NCBI RefSeq assembly: GCF_963678245.1
Contig: NZ_OY782772.1
Location: forward strand, 1 to 64,000
Source: an uncultured Sunxiuqinia sp.
GTDB lineage: Bacteria; Bacteroidota; Bacteroidia; Bacteroidales; Prolixibacteraceae
DNA length: 64,000 bases
Reading direction: 5' to 3'
Shown: positions 54,775 to 64,000 of the stretch, piece by piece
How the letters are laid out: each line of letters opens with the position of its first letter
How positions within the stretch are numbered: the stretch's first letter is position 1
The notes under the pieces: model-generated
Databases searched by the model: none
What the model saw: only the letters and a program-made list of their open reading frames with translations
What the model was told of the DNA's origin: nothing
Position numbers and translations under genes: made by a program

Positions 54775-55659
54775 ATGATCAAGTGGTTTCTTTTTGTCTT
54801 CTGTCTTAGTTTATTTTCGGGTTGTCAATCGGCAGGAAAAAGAAGCGTGAATTGTTTGCGGGAGTCTTCTCAACGTCCGATTGTGTGCCAGTTGAGCGAC
54901 AGTTCAAAGATTCAGTTGGTTTTAGCTCAATATGCAAATTCGTCCGAGCTTTCAACAGCTGAGCTGGTTGCTGAAACGGCTAAGCAGTTTTTGGGAATTC
55001 CATATGTGTCGCATACGCTGGAACATGGAGCAACCGAACCATTGACTGTTGAGGTAGATGGGCTGGATTGCACCACCTTTGTTGAAACAGCATTGGCACT
55101 TGCCCGAACCATAAAAAGTGGAGAGCCTGAGTTTGATCAATTTGCCAACCAATTGGAAACCATTCGTTACCGCGATGGAAAAAGAGATGGCTACCCAAGC
55201 CGACTGCATTATTTCAGCGATTGGATTTTTAACAATCAGCAATACGGACTGGTAAGCCAACCGGCTGCTGAGTTTGGGAAACCGCTCGATATTGAAGTGA
55301 ACTTTATGTCGACTCACCCGAATAGTTATGAAGTATTGAAAGACAATCCGGAGCTGGTCAAAACTATTGCAAATCAGGAACGAGCGATTTCGGCGCGTGA
55401 CTATTTCTACTTGCCAAAATCAGAATTTGCATCCAACGAAAAGTGCCTGAAGACGGGCGATATTATTGGAATCGTAACCAGCATTAACGGGCTGGACGTT
55501 GCCCATACCGGTATTTTACTTGAAGTTGGTGACCGCATTCATCTAATGCATGCTTCAACGCTCAGTAACCAGGTTATTATTTCGGAGCAACCATTTTCAG
55601 AAATATTACAGGGCAAAAAATCATATTTGGGCGTTATCGTCGCTCGCCCAATGAATTGA
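54775..55659 (+). CDS. DUF1460 lipoprotein, NlpC/P60-like amidase
   Basis: A 294-residue lipoprotein (lipobox SLFSGCQSAG, Cys near 17). The DUF1460 fold is a circularly varied papain-like amidase: VDGLDCTTFVETALAL supplies the likely catalytic Cys (near residue 100), and DVAHTGILLEVGDRI supplies the His (near 243). ETAKQFLGIPYVSHTLEH and HYFSDWIFNN are further family regions. These enzymes act on cell-wall peptides, as N-acetylmuramyl-L-alanine amidases or gamma-glutamyl peptidases. It stands alone and is divergent from the sigma operon. Confidence 0.85.
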   Translation: MIKWFLFVFCLSLFSGCQSAGKRSVNCLRESSQRPIVCQLSDSSKIQLVLAQYANSSELSTAELVAETAKQFLGIPYVSHTLEHGATEPLTVEVDGLDCTTFVETALALARTIKSGEPEFDQFANQLETIRYRDGKRDGYPSRLHYFSDWIFNNQQYGLVSQPAAEFGKPLDIEVNFMSTHPNSYEVLKDNPELVKTIANQERAISARDYFYLPKSEFASNEKCLKTGDIIGIVTSINGLDVAHTGILLEVGDRIHLMHASTLSNQVIISEQPFSEILQGKKSYLGVIVARPMN

Positions 55660-55693
55660 AATATTAAAGGACTTCTTTTAATTACTCGGGCAA

Positions 55694-56158
55694 CTATAAA
55701 AATTCTTTCCACTTCGGATCAACCGCAAGTCTCTCCCCATCTTTAGTCGTGTGTTCTTCCAGGGAATTCTCTTTTGCCTGGATAACCACATAGATCATTG
55801 TTTCGTCAGATGCATTACAAATACCACGTTTCCCGGGCGGAGCAACTCGCACCACACTTCCCTCTTCAATTGGAAAGCAATCTTCGTCAACCTGAAAATA
55901 GCCAGCACCCTTTATAATGATATAAGTTTCTTCGTTTTTCCAATGTATATGAAAATAAGGCTGCTCGGTGTGTGGAGGAAGTGAGTTAAACGAAATTTGG
56001 GTACCTGTTGCATCTGTTGCATCTTTTAGGAAGACTTTCCCTTCGATAAGCTTTTTATTCACCGGATGAATTAAGGAGTACTCCATTAAATCATTCAAAT
56101 TACCCAGATTCACAGCACTGTAATTATTACTCTTCGATAATTTCTTGATGTCTTTCAT
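55694..56158 (-). CDS. Cupin-domain protein
   Basis: A 154-residue small cupin. The beta-barrel core spans about 55-130: ISFNSLPPHTEQPYFHIHWKN contains two metal-type His residues spaced as in cupin motif 1, followed by EETYIIIKGAGYFQVD; the second motif region is VVRVAPPGKRGICN, where a His is absent. This is typical of ligand-binding or isomerase-like cupins of unknown substrate. It stands as a single gene. Confidence 0.75.
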   Translation of the reverse strand: MKDIKKLSKSNNYSAVNLGNLNDLMEYSLIHPVNKKLIEGKVFLKDATDATGTQISFNSLPPHTEQPYFHIHWKNEETYIIIKGAGYFQVDEDCFPIEEGSVVRVAPPGKRGICNASDETMIYVVIQAKENSLEEHTTKDGERLAVDPKWKEFL

Positions 56159-56196
56159 ACAAAAAAATAATTGTTATCAACTAGTTTATTTGTTTA

Positions 56197-56204
56197 CAAA
56201 CATA
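56197..56204 (-). promoter_or_regulatory. Possible -7 box of the cupin gene
   Basis: The minus strand reads TATGTTTG, which matches TAnnTTTG, 38 bp before the start. No -33 element at the right distance was found. Confidence 0.35.
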
Positions 56205-56262
56205 ACATGCACCAAAAAGTTGTCTATGTTTATTGGGTCAAGGTTTTCAGGTGTCTGTCCTA

Positions 56263-57201
56263 TTATTTTGTAGGAATTACCTCCTGAATAGTTCCATCCT
56301 CATTGTAAAAAAGTTGATCTACACAAACCGATCTGCGAAACGGGTGTGGACTTCCCTGATGTCCCCAGCCAAACTTAGGTTCCACCTCAGGATGATTTTT
56401 AAAATAGAGGTCTGAATTGTGATAAAATAAATACCATTGGCCTTTATATTCTACAATGGAGTGATGATTGGTTCCACTATTCATCTTCCTTAAAATTACT
56501 CCCCGATATTTAAACGGCCCCAGTGGATGATCGCTCGTACAGTATTTTATTTCACCACTTTCAGCAGCATATGATAGATAATACGTCCCCTTGTATTTAT
56601 GCATCCAAACGGCTTCAAAAAAGTCATCGACTCCCTCCAGTACATGAACCTGATCGTCGTAAGAAATCATGTCTTCATTCAACTTTATAACATTGACTGC
56701 CAATTGCCCCATGTAAAGATAAGCCTGCCCGTCGTCGTCAATGAAGGCTGCCGGATCAATAAAATCACGATTACAAACGACCCCTTTTGTATCGATATGA
56801 ATCAATGCTGAATCCAGCGGATCTTGAAATGGACCATACGGATGATCGCTTATGGCAACTCCAATTTTACTGGCATCAACAGGATAGTAGAAATAATATC
56901 GGTTATTTCGCTTGATACAATCTGGTGCCCATGCCCGGGAATCGGCCCAACTAATATTGTCTAATGAAAATGCGACACCGTGATCGGTCCAGCTTTTCAT
57001 GTCGGTTGTTGAAAACACATGCCAATCTTGCATGGTAAATTTTGTCGCTGTATCCTGATCATGTGAAGGATATAAAAATAAGGTGTCATTGAACACCCTC
57101 GCTGACGGGTCGGCAGTATAGAGGTGAGTAATGATTGGATTTTGAGCCAAACAACTGCTGCCAAACAAAAAAACGATTACAATTAGAAAAAATCTTGCCA
57201 T
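56263..57201 (-). CDS. Glycoside hydrolase family 43 enzyme
   Basis: A 312-residue exported glycosidase with a signal peptide (to about 20). The five-bladed propeller family shows the general-base Asp in YTADPSARVFNDTLFLYP (near residue 31), an Asp in RDFIDPAAFIDDDGQAYLY (near 147), and the acid Glu in DDFFEAVWMHKYKGTYYL (near 195). Further regions are WAPDCIKRNNRYYFYYP and TNHHSIVEYKGQWYLFYHN, with the His that often binds a central calcium. It most likely releases arabinose or xylose units from plant polysaccharide side chains. It is not in the pectin locus but could serve it. Confidence 0.88.
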   Translation of the reverse strand: MARFFLIVIVFLFGSSCLAQNPIITHLYTADPSARVFNDTLFLYPSHDQDTATKFTMQDWHVFSTTDMKSWTDHGVAFSLDNISWADSRAWAPDCIKRNNRYYFYYPVDASKIGVAISDHPYGPFQDPLDSALIHIDTKGVVCNRDFIDPAAFIDDDGQAYLYMGQLAVNVIKLNEDMISYDDQVHVLEGVDDFFEAVWMHKYKGTYYLSYAAESGEIKYCTSDHPLGPFKYRGVILRKMNSGTNHHSIVEYKGQWYLFYHNSDLYFKNHPEVEPKFGWGHQGSPHPFRRSVCVDQLFYNEDGTIQEVIPTK

Positions 57202-57235
57202 ACTATTCGCTCTAAGAATTATTCAATAATATGTT

Positions 57236-57243
57236 CAAAGTTA
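57236..57243 (-). promoter_or_regulatory. Possible -7 box of the GH43 gene
   Basis: Minus-strand TAACTTTG fits TAnnTTTG, 34 bp before the start codon. The -33 box is not evident. Confidence 0.35.
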
Positions 57244-57470
57244 TTTATCTTTTCCGGATATTCATCCTAACTCATTTTATTTGAAGCAAGATATTTGAAT
57301 TAGGTCGTTTTTATCTTGCATTAAAATACCCCTATGGGGTTGACTGTGATGGTACTATTTTCTTTAAAATAGAAATAGCTCGGATTTTTAGCTTACCTCT
57401 CTAGTTTTGATAACCCGTTGAAAGATCCTAAAATCAGTTTAGGATGACGGGTATGTGCTGGGAGAGTGCT

Positions 57471-59123
57471 TTATTTTACTTCAATTCCTTGTTCTTCCAA
57501 AAGTTGAAGTCCAATGTTTTTCAGTTTATATTTCTGAATTTTTCCGCTGGCGGTCATCGGGAATTCTTCTACAAAAAAGACGTATTTAGGGATTTTAAAA
57601 CGGGCAATTTGTCCGCGGCAGTATTCCTTTACTTCTTCTTCGGCAAGGCTTTGTCCGGCTTTTAGTTTGATAAATGCACCCACTTGTTCTCCATATTTGG
57701 CACTGGGGATTCCAGCTACTTCCACGGCTTCAATTTGTGGTAGTTGAAACAGGTAGTTTTCAATTTCGCGTGGATAAATATTTTCACCACCGCGAATAAT
57801 CATGTCTTTTATACGGCCGGTAATTCGGAAAAAACCTTCTTCCGTTTTAATTCCCAGGTCGCCCGAATGCAGCCAGCCTTCATCGTCAATGGCTTTCTGA
57901 GTTGCCTCATCGTTGTTGTAATAGCCTTTCATTACATTGTATCCCCGGCAGCAAACTTCGCCTTGCTCTTCGTCCTCACATTCTTCGCCGGTTTCCGGGT
58001 TTAAAATCTTTACTTCCACATTGGGAAGTTCAAAACCCACGGTTGTCGACCGCACTTCAGGTGAGTTGTGGGTTCGTGTGGCCGTCATGCCCGGCGATGA
58101 CTCGGTTAGTCCGTAAACGATAATAATGTCTTTGATGTGCATCTTCGTCATCACTTGGTTCATGGTTTCAATGGGGCATAACGATCCGGCCATGATGCCG
58201 GTACGCAGCGAACTAAGATCGAACAGATCGAACATGGGATGGTTCAGCTCGGCGATAAACATGGTTGGTACGCCATAAAGAGCCGTGCATTTTTCTTTTT
58301 CTACTGAAGCCAAAACCATTAGTGGATCGAAGTTTTCGGTAATCACCATCGTGGCGCCATGACTGATAATGGCACAAACTGCCAGCACGCATCCAAAGCA
58401 ATGGAATAGTGGCACACAAACCAGTAAACGGTCGTTGGCCGTGTATTTCATGCATTGTCCAACCGAGTAACCGTTATTCAGAATGTTATGATGCGACAAC
58501 ATCACCCCTTTCGGGAAACCGGTTGTTCCTGATGTGTATTGCATGTTCACAACACCGTGTGGATTGACTTTCAGCTTGGCATCTTCCAGTTCTAGCTCAT
58601 CCAGATGTTCGCCCAGCAGAATCAGCTCGGCGGTATTGTACATTCCCCGGTGTTTCTCTTGTCCGATGAAAACTACATTTTTAAGCACCGGAAATTTCCC
58701 CGACTTTAAGGCACCACGCGAGTGGGTTTTCAGCTCCGGAATCAACTCAAAAATCATATTCACGTAATCGCCGTCGCGCCAACCATCAATTAAGCAAAGG
58801 GTGTGTATATCGGCGTTTTTCAGCAAAAACTCGAGCTCAGACAGCTTGTAGTTGGTATTGATGGTGACCAATACGGCTCCAATTTTCGCGGTCGCAAACA
58901 TGAAGGTTAACCAATCGGGGACATTGTTGGCCCAAATACCCACTTTGTCTCCGGGCATTACACCAGTGTACATCAGTCCTTTGGCCAGTTTGTTAACCCG
59001 TTTGTTAAATTCGCTGTAGGTGAAACGTAAATCGCGGTCAGGATAAACCATGAATTCCTGATCGGGTGTTTCGTACGCGTATTTCTCTATAATTCCGCCA
59101 AGCGTGTAGTCAAGTAATTGCAT
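57471..59123 (-). CDS. AMP-forming acyl-CoA synthetase
   Basis: A 550-residue adenylate-forming ligase of the fatty acyl-CoA synthetase type. Motifs: [18 protein letters not shown] (P-loop), [14 protein letters not shown] (adenine-binding), [17 protein letters not shown] with [19 protein letters not shown] (hinge and A8), and the catalytic Lys in [12 protein letters not shown] near the end. There is no signal peptide. It activates a medium- to long-chain or aryl carboxylate to its CoA ester. Its start is 29 bp after the XRE-cupin gene, so the two form an operon. Confidence 0.92.
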   Translation of the reverse strand: MQLLDYTLGGIIEKYAYETPDQEFMVYPDRDLRFTYSEFNKRVNKLAKGLMYTGVMPGDKVGIWANNVPDWLTFMFATAKIGAVLVTINTNYKLSELEFLLKNADIHTLCLIDGWRDGDYVNMIFELIPELKTHSRGALKSGKFPVLKNVVFIGQEKHRGMYNTAELILLGEHLDELELEDAKLKVNPHGVVNMQYTSGTTGFPKGVMLSHHNILNNGYSVGQCMKYTANDRLLVCVPLFHCFGCVLAVCAIISHGATMVITENFDPLMVLASVEKEKCTALYGVPTMFIAELNHPMFDLFDLSSLRTGIMAGSLCPIETMNQVMTKMHIKDIIIVYGLTESSPGMTATRTHNSPEVRSTTVGFELPNVEVKILNPETGEECEDEEQGEVCCRGYNVMKGYYNNDEATQKAIDDEGWLHSGDLGIKTEEGFFRITGRIKDMIIRGGENIYPREIENYLFQLPQIEAVEVAGIPSAKYGEQVGAFIKLKAGQSLAEEEVKEYCRGQIARFKIPKYVFFVEEFPMTASGKIQKYKLKNIGLQLLEEQGIEVK

Positions 59124-59152
59124 GATGTCAGTTTTAGTTTGATCAAGCTGAT

Positions 59153-59728
59153 TTAATATGGAGCGTAAACAACAGCTAAAATACGCGCAGGATCGTCGTT
59201 CGCGGCATGGACATTGTGCGACACGACAGAGTCCATGTAAATGCTATCTCCTTTTTTGAGCTGATATAACTCTTTGCCGTAGTTAATTTCAACGACTCCT
59301 TCCAGCACATAAATAAATTCTTCACCTTCGTGAGACGAAAGCATGTAGTCAGATTGCTGGCCGGGTTCAATTTCAACAACAAAAGGTTCCATATTTCGGC
59401 CAACCTTGTCGAAAGCCAGCGAGAGAAAGTTCAGGTGCTCGCGCGAACCACTTTGCTGCGAACTGAATCTAACGCCTGTTTCGTGTTCATCGGCTCGCAC
59501 AATGGCAGGCCCTAAGTTAGAGCTGTCGTCTAAAAAAGTTCCCAGCCGAACACCCAGAGCTCGTGCTATTTTAATGAGTGGAGCCAATGACGGCAGCACT
59601 TCGCCTTTTTCAATTTTCTTTAGCTGATCAATATCCAGATTTGTTTTTTCGGCCATCTCTTGTTGACCGACTTTCTTGGATTCACGAATTTGGGAAATCT
59701 TTTTACCAAGGTCATATTTCTTTGCCAT
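59153..59728 (-). CDS. XRE-family regulator with C-terminal cupin
   Basis: A 191-residue regulator. Residues 8-65 form an XRE helix-turn-helix ([36 protein letters not shown]). Residues 110-185 form a cupin that probably binds the effector ([37 protein letters not shown]). It has a full consensus promoter 24 bp upstream and is followed at once by the acyl-CoA ligase gene. It probably regulates this pair in response to the ligase's substrate or product. Confidence 0.9.
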   Translation of the reverse strand: MAKKYDLGKKISQIRESKKVGQQEMAEKTNLDIDQLKKIEKGEVLPSLAPLIKIARALGVRLGTFLDDSSNLGPAIVRADEHETGVRFSSQQSGSREHLNFLSLAFDKVGRNMEPFVVEIEPGQQSDYMLSSHEGEEFIYVLEGVVEINYGKELYQLKKGDSIYMDSVVSHNVHAANDDPARILAVVYAPY

Positions 59729-59752
59729 GCCTGTAAGCTTTAAGTCTGCTCA

Positions 59753-59783
59753 CAAATTTAATTTTATTTTAACGCCTCACAAA
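59753..59783 (-). promoter_or_regulatory. Consensus promoter of the XRE-cupin/acyl-CoA ligase operon
   Basis: On the minus strand: TTTG (59783-59780), a 19-bp spacer, then TAAATTTG (59760-59753). This is a full match to the Bacteroidota consensus, 24 bp before the start codon. Confidence 0.8.
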
Positions 59784-60077
59784 TCAACAGAAGTCATAAA
59801 TGGTTTGCATTTCAGCATTTATGTATCATTTAGAAGCAATATAAATTAGCCCAAATGCGAGATGGTCGGAGCGATACTCTTTTGGATCTCTTTTCTATCG
59901 GTTTGGGTGATGCAAAAGCAGTTGAAACCCATTGTATGCGATAGTGATCAATAATCTTCCAGTATTTTCAGTTCGTTCTTATTGCAGGATACAAATTGAA
60001 ATATTGTGTTTCGCCATTCTCGCTGATCTTAAACTTATTCTAAGTGACAAGAACGTTGATCCCTCATGATTTTTATT
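59784..60077. other. Intergenic region, nothing recognised
   Basis: About 290 bp between the patatin gene stop and the XRE-cupin promoter. No coding frame, RNA gene or clear hairpin was found. Confidence 0.5.
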
Positions 60078-61913
60078 TCAGCTATTTTTCAAGTCATCGT
60101 CGAGCAGCTTCCGGATTTCCATTTCACGAATAACGGCATCAATAAACTTTTCGGCCATAATATTTTTAGCTTGCTTAATCCCAATTTTTCGAACCAATTT
60201 CATCACTTTTTTATTCAGAAACTTGTTCAGCTTACTTTTTTTCCTGATTCGTGCGATAATCTCACTTTCAACAGCAGTTCCTTTATTCTTCTTGTCGCCG
60301 TTCAAAATGTTTTTCAGAACGACCTGAAAACGGTTTTTCATAAGCTCTTCCAGTGACATCAGTACGCTTAGCTTCATTTTTACCGAATCGTAGTCAATGC
60401 CTGTTTCTTCCGGAACTTCGGTTAGAAGAGTTGCCGTCCCATCAGCTCTTTCCGTTACCCGCATATCCGGAATGATAGGTAGGAAATCAGTTTTCCCATC
60501 TCCGGGTTTCACTCTGAACTGATCGATTCCCTCGTAGCCAAACGTCAGGATCGGGTTTTCTTTATCGGCTGGTACGCTGAAATACTTTTGCAGAAAAAGC
60601 TGGCAATTTCGCCGCCCGAGCATAAAGTCGTGCTCGCGGAACTCTTTTTTGAAGAAGCCGGCAAACCCCCCTAAACCGCCGCATGCTAAGGCAAAATTCT
60701 GTTTCTCTTCGTTTTTGTAACGCACCGGAAGCACCATGAATCGTGTGTAGTTATCTTCATCCTCGTCAAAAGCATTTTGAAGTTCTTGCTCTTTAAACAT
60801 CAACTGGGCGCGCATGGCATTCAGCAAGCCCGGCACAGCAAATTTAATCGCATCCAGAGATTCTTCGTCCTCCCAAGCTCCCTGTTCGCTGGGGAAGGGG
60901 TCAATCATGATTAGGGTGGTGTCAAACGAAGAAGCCGACTTCTTGATTTGGTCATTTTCTGCCTCTTTGGGTATCTCGGCTGCTTCCTGTTCTTGTTGTT
61001 TTCGCTTTGCCAAAACCTGGTCAGTTAATCCAAAAGGCTCGTTATTAATAACACCGCCATCAACATTCACACATACGTAATTTGTTATTTTATTAAGTAG
61101 CATTTGTTTGTTGGCGGTATTTAAGTATGGATTTTCTAAGACATAACGAGCTTCGCGGTTTACTTTTCGTGGGCTCAGTCCAACCGGGAAGGCGCCGGTT
61201 GCGATGGCGGCATCAATAAGCAGCGCTTTGTTTTTGCCTTCCATCGTCGAAAATGAAAGGGGAATTTTTCCGTCTCCTTCGTAAGTTCCGGTGTCATTTA
61301 TTTTGAAATGAACGAGGTCCTGATGACGGGTCATGCGGTGAACACTTTTCCCGAGTGCTGTTTTAAACTCCAGTTCGTAATTGAATCCTTTTAAATTCGT
61401 TTGAGTGGTTAATATCTCCAGGTCATCAGCGATGTATGGCCGGTTTACTTCCGGGTCTTTTACCGAGGTGTCGATAATGCGGGAGGCAACACGCTCGATG
61501 AATCCTGAATCAAAAATTGATTTTACCTCATGGGCTTTATTTCCGCGAATGTCGTCATCGGCAAGCATTTGATCCATCATGCTCAGGTCTTCCGTTTCGG
61601 TGAGGTTTACCCAAGCATCATAAATCGGATTTTCTGTATTCTCGGAAGTTCGGTAGTTGTCCGGATTGATGTGCGGAAACTTTTGTTGAACCGCACATGC
61701 GGTGATAGCTGCGGTCATTCCTCCTGCCGATGCTCCGGTCAATACTTCAATTTTTACATCGTGTTTCGGAACTCCGGGTAAGTTGAGGTCTTTAGCCTTT
61801 TGCCAGTTTTCCAACGCTTCTATCAGGTAGTCGATAACACCTGCAGTGTAGGCACCTGCAGAAACAGCTCCAGCCATACAAATACCTATTCGAATTGTTT
61901 TGGGCTCAGTCAT
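60078..61913 (-). CDS. Patatin-like phospholipase
   Basis: A 611-residue lipid acyl hydrolase. The N-terminal patatin fold has the oxyanion region GICMAGAVSAGAYTAGVID (about 9-27) and the nucleophile elbow GASAGGMTAA (Ser near 61). The catalytic Asp is in VDGGVINNEPF (near 280), giving the Ser-Asp dyad. It is about twice the length of simple patatins: the C-terminal 250 residues contain LGRRNCQLFLQKYFSV and helical Lys-rich stretches (KKNKGTAVESEIIARIR), as in long bacterial patatins with a DUF3376-like tail. There is no signal peptide. It stands alone. Likely role: phospholipid or lipid-ester hydrolysis. Confidence 0.88.
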   Translation of the reverse strand: MTEPKTIRIGICMAGAVSAGAYTAGVIDYLIEALENWQKAKDLNLPGVPKHDVKIEVLTGASAGGMTAAITACAVQQKFPHINPDNYRTSENTENPIYDAWVNLTETEDLSMMDQMLADDDIRGNKAHEVKSIFDSGFIERVASRIIDTSVKDPEVNRPYIADDLEILTTQTNLKGFNYELEFKTALGKSVHRMTRHQDLVHFKINDTGTYEGDGKIPLSFSTMEGKNKALLIDAAIATGAFPVGLSPRKVNREARYVLENPYLNTANKQMLLNKITNYVCVNVDGGVINNEPFGLTDQVLAKRKQQEQEAAEIPKEAENDQIKKSASSFDTTLIMIDPFPSEQGAWEDEESLDAIKFAVPGLLNAMRAQLMFKEQELQNAFDEDEDNYTRFMVLPVRYKNEEKQNFALACGGLGGFAGFFKKEFREHDFMLGRRNCQLFLQKYFSVPADKENPILTFGYEGIDQFRVKPGDGKTDFLPIIPDMRVTERADGTATLLTEVPEETGIDYDSVKMKLSVLMSLEELMKNRFQVVLKNILNGDKKNKGTAVESEIIARIRKKSKLNKFLNKKVMKLVRKIGIKQAKNIMAEKFIDAVIREMEIRKLLDDDLKNS

Positions 61914-62143
61914 ACAAAAGTTTTTTTATCAATGATTATTAATATCAAAAAAGGCGATTGACTGTTGATGAGCTGATTTTTGGTTGATTGTAAGAGGTGA
62001 ACTGCCCGGTTGATTTTGGCGTATTCACATCACTAAAGATACAACATATTCATCCGATAAGTCAAGTAAGTGCTTATTCGAATCCGCTAAATTGTTTATA
62101 TTGGATTGTAGTAGATGAATTTTTACCTGAAATAAGGGAATAG

Positions 62144-62173
62144 AAAAAGGCAAGCTCAACGAGCTTGCCTTTT
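62144..62173. terminator. Terminator of the alpha-glucan phosphorylase gene
   Basis: Perfect 13-bp stem AAAAGGCAAGCTC (62145-62157) with GAGCTTGCCTTTT (62161-62173) and a 3-base loop. On the minus strand it lies 24 bp after the stop and ends in a T run. Confidence 0.9.
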
Positions 62174-62196
62174 GTAAAATTATTAACCAGTTATTT

Positions 62197-63999
62197 TTAT
62201 AACCAACGCAGGTAACTAAAGTCCTGACGATGGGGTAGGTTTTCATTTTTGGGGAACATGCGAATTCCATAGTTGTACGATCCAGGGTGAGATAAATGCA
62301 GATCCAGTTTGTAGGTTGTTAAACCATTTTCAGTTTTTTCAACATCAAACTCTTTGCATTCAGTTATTTCCGGTTCTTGGTTGTCGTTGCCTTCTGTCAT
62401 GATAATTTCAATACCAATTTCCTCTGGCGAAAGGCCTTTTAAGTCCATGACAACGCGTGCCGGATACTCTTCACCAATGCGAATCGCATTCGTAATTCCA
62501 TCGGCAATGTCAAGTTCTTTTACTTCAATGTCTTCCCATTTCGCAACTATGTTTGTCTTCCATTCAACCATTTCTTTAGCCAGTTTGAAATCATCAGCTT
62601 TTAGCTTGCCTGCACGTTTAGCCTGCGGAGCGTAAAAACGATTCTGATAGTCGCGAATCATCCGACTTGTTGTAAAGTTTGGTGCAACTTGAGCTTGTGT
62701 TTTCTTGATATAACCAACCCATTCGTTTGGGGTATCATTTTTATCACGTTTGTAGAAGGTTGGAACAATCTCATCTTCAAACAAGTTATAGATTGTTTCA
62801 GCATCCAGCTCATCCTGAAAGTCCTGCACGTCGTATGAGCGTTCCAACGGAAGTGCCCATCCGGCGCCTTCTTTGTAACCTTCAACCCACCAGCCATCGA
62901 GGACTGAAAAGTGAAGTGTTCCGTTCATTACTCCTTTTTCACCACTTGTTCCTGAAGCTTCCAGAGGTCTGGTTGGCGTGTTCAGCCAAATATCAACTCC
63001 CTGAAGTAATACTTTGGCCAGGTTGATATCGTAATTCTGAACGAACAGAATTTTACCTAAAAACTCAGGACGCTTAGAAATTTCAACGATGTATTTGATC
63101 AAATCCTGTCCGGCTTTGTCGGCAGGGTGAGCTTTCCCGGCAAAAATGAATTGGACTGGTTTGTCCGGGTTGTTGACAATTTGAGCTAAGCGGTCAAGGT
63201 TTCGGAAAAGCAAATGAGCTCGCTTGTATGTGGCAAAACGTCGTGCAAAGCCAATTGTCAGAGCCTTCGGATTCAGTGAACTTGTGACTTCTGTAATCAA
63301 TTTCGGGTTCTCGTTACGCTTCACCCAAGTGTCAGTAAAGCGCCTTTTGATGTAGTCGATCATCTTCGAACGCAAGCTTTGTTTAAGCTCCCAAATTTCC
63401 TGATCAGGAACTTTATAGATTTTATCCCACAGGTCAAAATCAAGTTGATTGTTTACAAAATCTTTTCCAAAATATTTCAGGTGAATTTCTTTCCATTCCT
63501 TGGCCGTCCAAGTTGAATAGTGCACGCCATTCGTTACGTAACCAATATCCAATTCTTCGGACAAGTAGCCGTTATATAGTGGCTTCAGAATATGCTTTGA
63601 CACATCGCCATGGAGCATGCTCACACCATTAATTCCTTGCGATAAATTAGCTGCCAGGAAACTCATATTGAAATGATCTTCATGTGGCACCGTTTTTCCA
63701 AGCATGATAAACTCCTCCCAGCTAATATTTATTTTAGCAGGAAATTTATCCATATACATTTTAAACAAATCGTTGTGGAATGCATCATGTCCGGCAGGAA
63801 CCGGAGTATGCGTAGTAAACAATGTTGAAGCACGAACGATTTCTTTTGCCTGAGGATATGTTAGCTTATTCTCGTTAATCAAGCCAGCCATTCGCTCTAG
63901 TCCGATTAAGGCCGCATGTCCTTCGTTACAATGGTACAAATCTGCATTTTGATGTCCCAGCTTACTTAATGCCCGAATACCACCAAGACCAAGTAACAT
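62197..63999 (-). CDS. glgP: Alpha-glucan (glycogen) phosphorylase, C-terminal 600 residues
   Basis: The gene runs off the right edge, so the start is not in the window. It is a GT35-type phosphorylase that releases glucose-1-phosphate from glycogen or maltodextrin using PLP. Visible regions: HCNEGHAALIGLERMAGL, TTHTPVPAGHDAF, GVHYSTWTAKEW, ALTIGFARRFATYKRAHLL, FIFAGKAHPADKAG, WLNTPTRPLEASGTSGEK (PLP/glucosyl-binding region) and LHFSVLDGWWVEGYKEG. This order fits the short 'alpha-glucan family phosphorylase' branch. After about residue 470 a small C-terminal domain follows (SPEEIGIEIIMTEG, LHLSHPGSYNYGIRMFP). It has a strong terminator. Confidence 0.93.
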   Translation of the reverse strand: MLLGLGGIRALSKLGHQNADLYHCNEGHAALIGLERMAGLINENKLTYPQAKEIVRASTLFTTHTPVPAGHDAFHNDLFKMYMDKFPAKINISWEEFIMLGKTVPHEDHFNMSFLAANLSQGINGVSMLHGDVSKHILKPLYNGYLSEELDIGYVTNGVHYSTWTAKEWKEIHLKYFGKDFVNNQLDFDLWDKIYKVPDQEIWELKQSLRSKMIDYIKRRFTDTWVKRNENPKLITEVTSSLNPKALTIGFARRFATYKRAHLLFRNLDRLAQIVNNPDKPVQFIFAGKAHPADKAGQDLIKYIVEISKRPEFLGKILFVQNYDINLAKVLLQGVDIWLNTPTRPLEASGTSGEKGVMNGTLHFSVLDGWWVEGYKEGAGWALPLERSYDVQDFQDELDAETIYNLFEDEIVPTFYKRDKNDTPNEWVGYIKKTQAQVAPNFTTSRMIRDYQNRFYAPQAKRAGKLKADDFKLAKEMVEWKTNIVAKWEDIEVKELDIADGITNAIRIGEEYPARVVMDLKGLSPEEIGIEIIMTEGNDNQEPEITECKEFDVEKTENGLTTYKLDLHLSHPGSYNYGIRMFPKNENLPHRQDFSYLRWL

Positions 64000-64000
64000 T

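Noticed and set aside
57310..57350. Short palindrome ACCCCTATGGGGT between GH43 and acyl-CoA ligase genes
   Set aside because: Arms of only five bases, no T run and no second copy seen; too weak to call a site or terminator.
1..64000. Defence islands, toxin-antitoxin pairs, prophage, IS elements, tRNA or rRNA genes
   Set aside because: Looked for characteristic proteins and structures on both strands; none could be supported.

Overview
The window looks like the chromosome of a free-living or sediment/marine Bacteroidota (Bacteroidales/Marinilabiliales-like). The signs are SusC/SusD genes, ECF sigma/FecR pairs, TonB-dependent receptors with N-terminal STN domains, promoters of the Bacteroidota type (TTTG, about 20 nt, TAnnTTTG), a V-type ATPase operon with a DUF2764 gene, and a giant surface protein built of HYR-type modules. 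No rRNA, tRNA, CRISPR array, IS element or prophage was seen.

Layout. 1-9217 (minus) is one giant surface-protein gene. Its first 2263 codons are open, but the following 2.4 kb, up to the window edge, is broken by many single-base frameshifts. 10065-13594 holds a small membrane protein and a large M1 metallopeptidase. 14153-21309 is a V-type ATPase operon (A, B, E, DUF2764, D, I, K) whose K subunit keeps the residues of a Na+ site. 21680-22860 is decayed DNA: an unidentified remnant and a di-haem cytochrome c pseudogene. 22922-25879 has an alanine/ornithine-racemase-like enzyme and a GAF histidine kinase. 26080-28316 is a decayed pntAB transhydrogenase operon. 28569-35083 has a DUF4494 protein, a 1155-residue protein that I read as PPi-type PEP carboxykinase, and acetyl-CoA synthetase. 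35413-37847 is a TetR regulator with two matching palindromic operators and two Rossmann-fold oxidoreductases.

37955-49005 is a polysaccharide utilisation locus: ECF sigma, FecR anti-sigma, SusC, SusD, an alpha/beta-hydrolase esterase, a CE8 pectinesterase and a beta-propeller lipoprotein resembling rhamnogalacturonan lyases. It points to pectin. 49025-54606 (minus) is a second, independent sigma/FecR/TonB-receptor operon with a Spy-like periplasmic protein and an outer-membrane barrel downstream. 54775-63999 holds a DUF1460 lipoprotein, a cupin, a GH43 glycosidase, an XRE-cupin regulator paired with an AMP-forming acyl-CoA ligase, a patatin-like phospholipase, and the 3' part of an alpha-glucan phosphorylase gene that runs off the right edge.

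The most notable signals are (1) the likely PPi-dependent PEPCK next to a PPi-producing acetyl-CoA synthetase, (2) three separately decaying loci, two of them in respiratory/redox genes and bearing substitutions and deletions as well as frameshifts, (3) a probable Na+-pumping V-ATPase, (4) a clean TetR operator pair, and (5) a two-domain propeller lipoprotein in the pectin locus that may be a new or divergent lyase. I found no clear candidate for an entirely new defence or mobile system. All family assignments come from reading motifs, without database searches.
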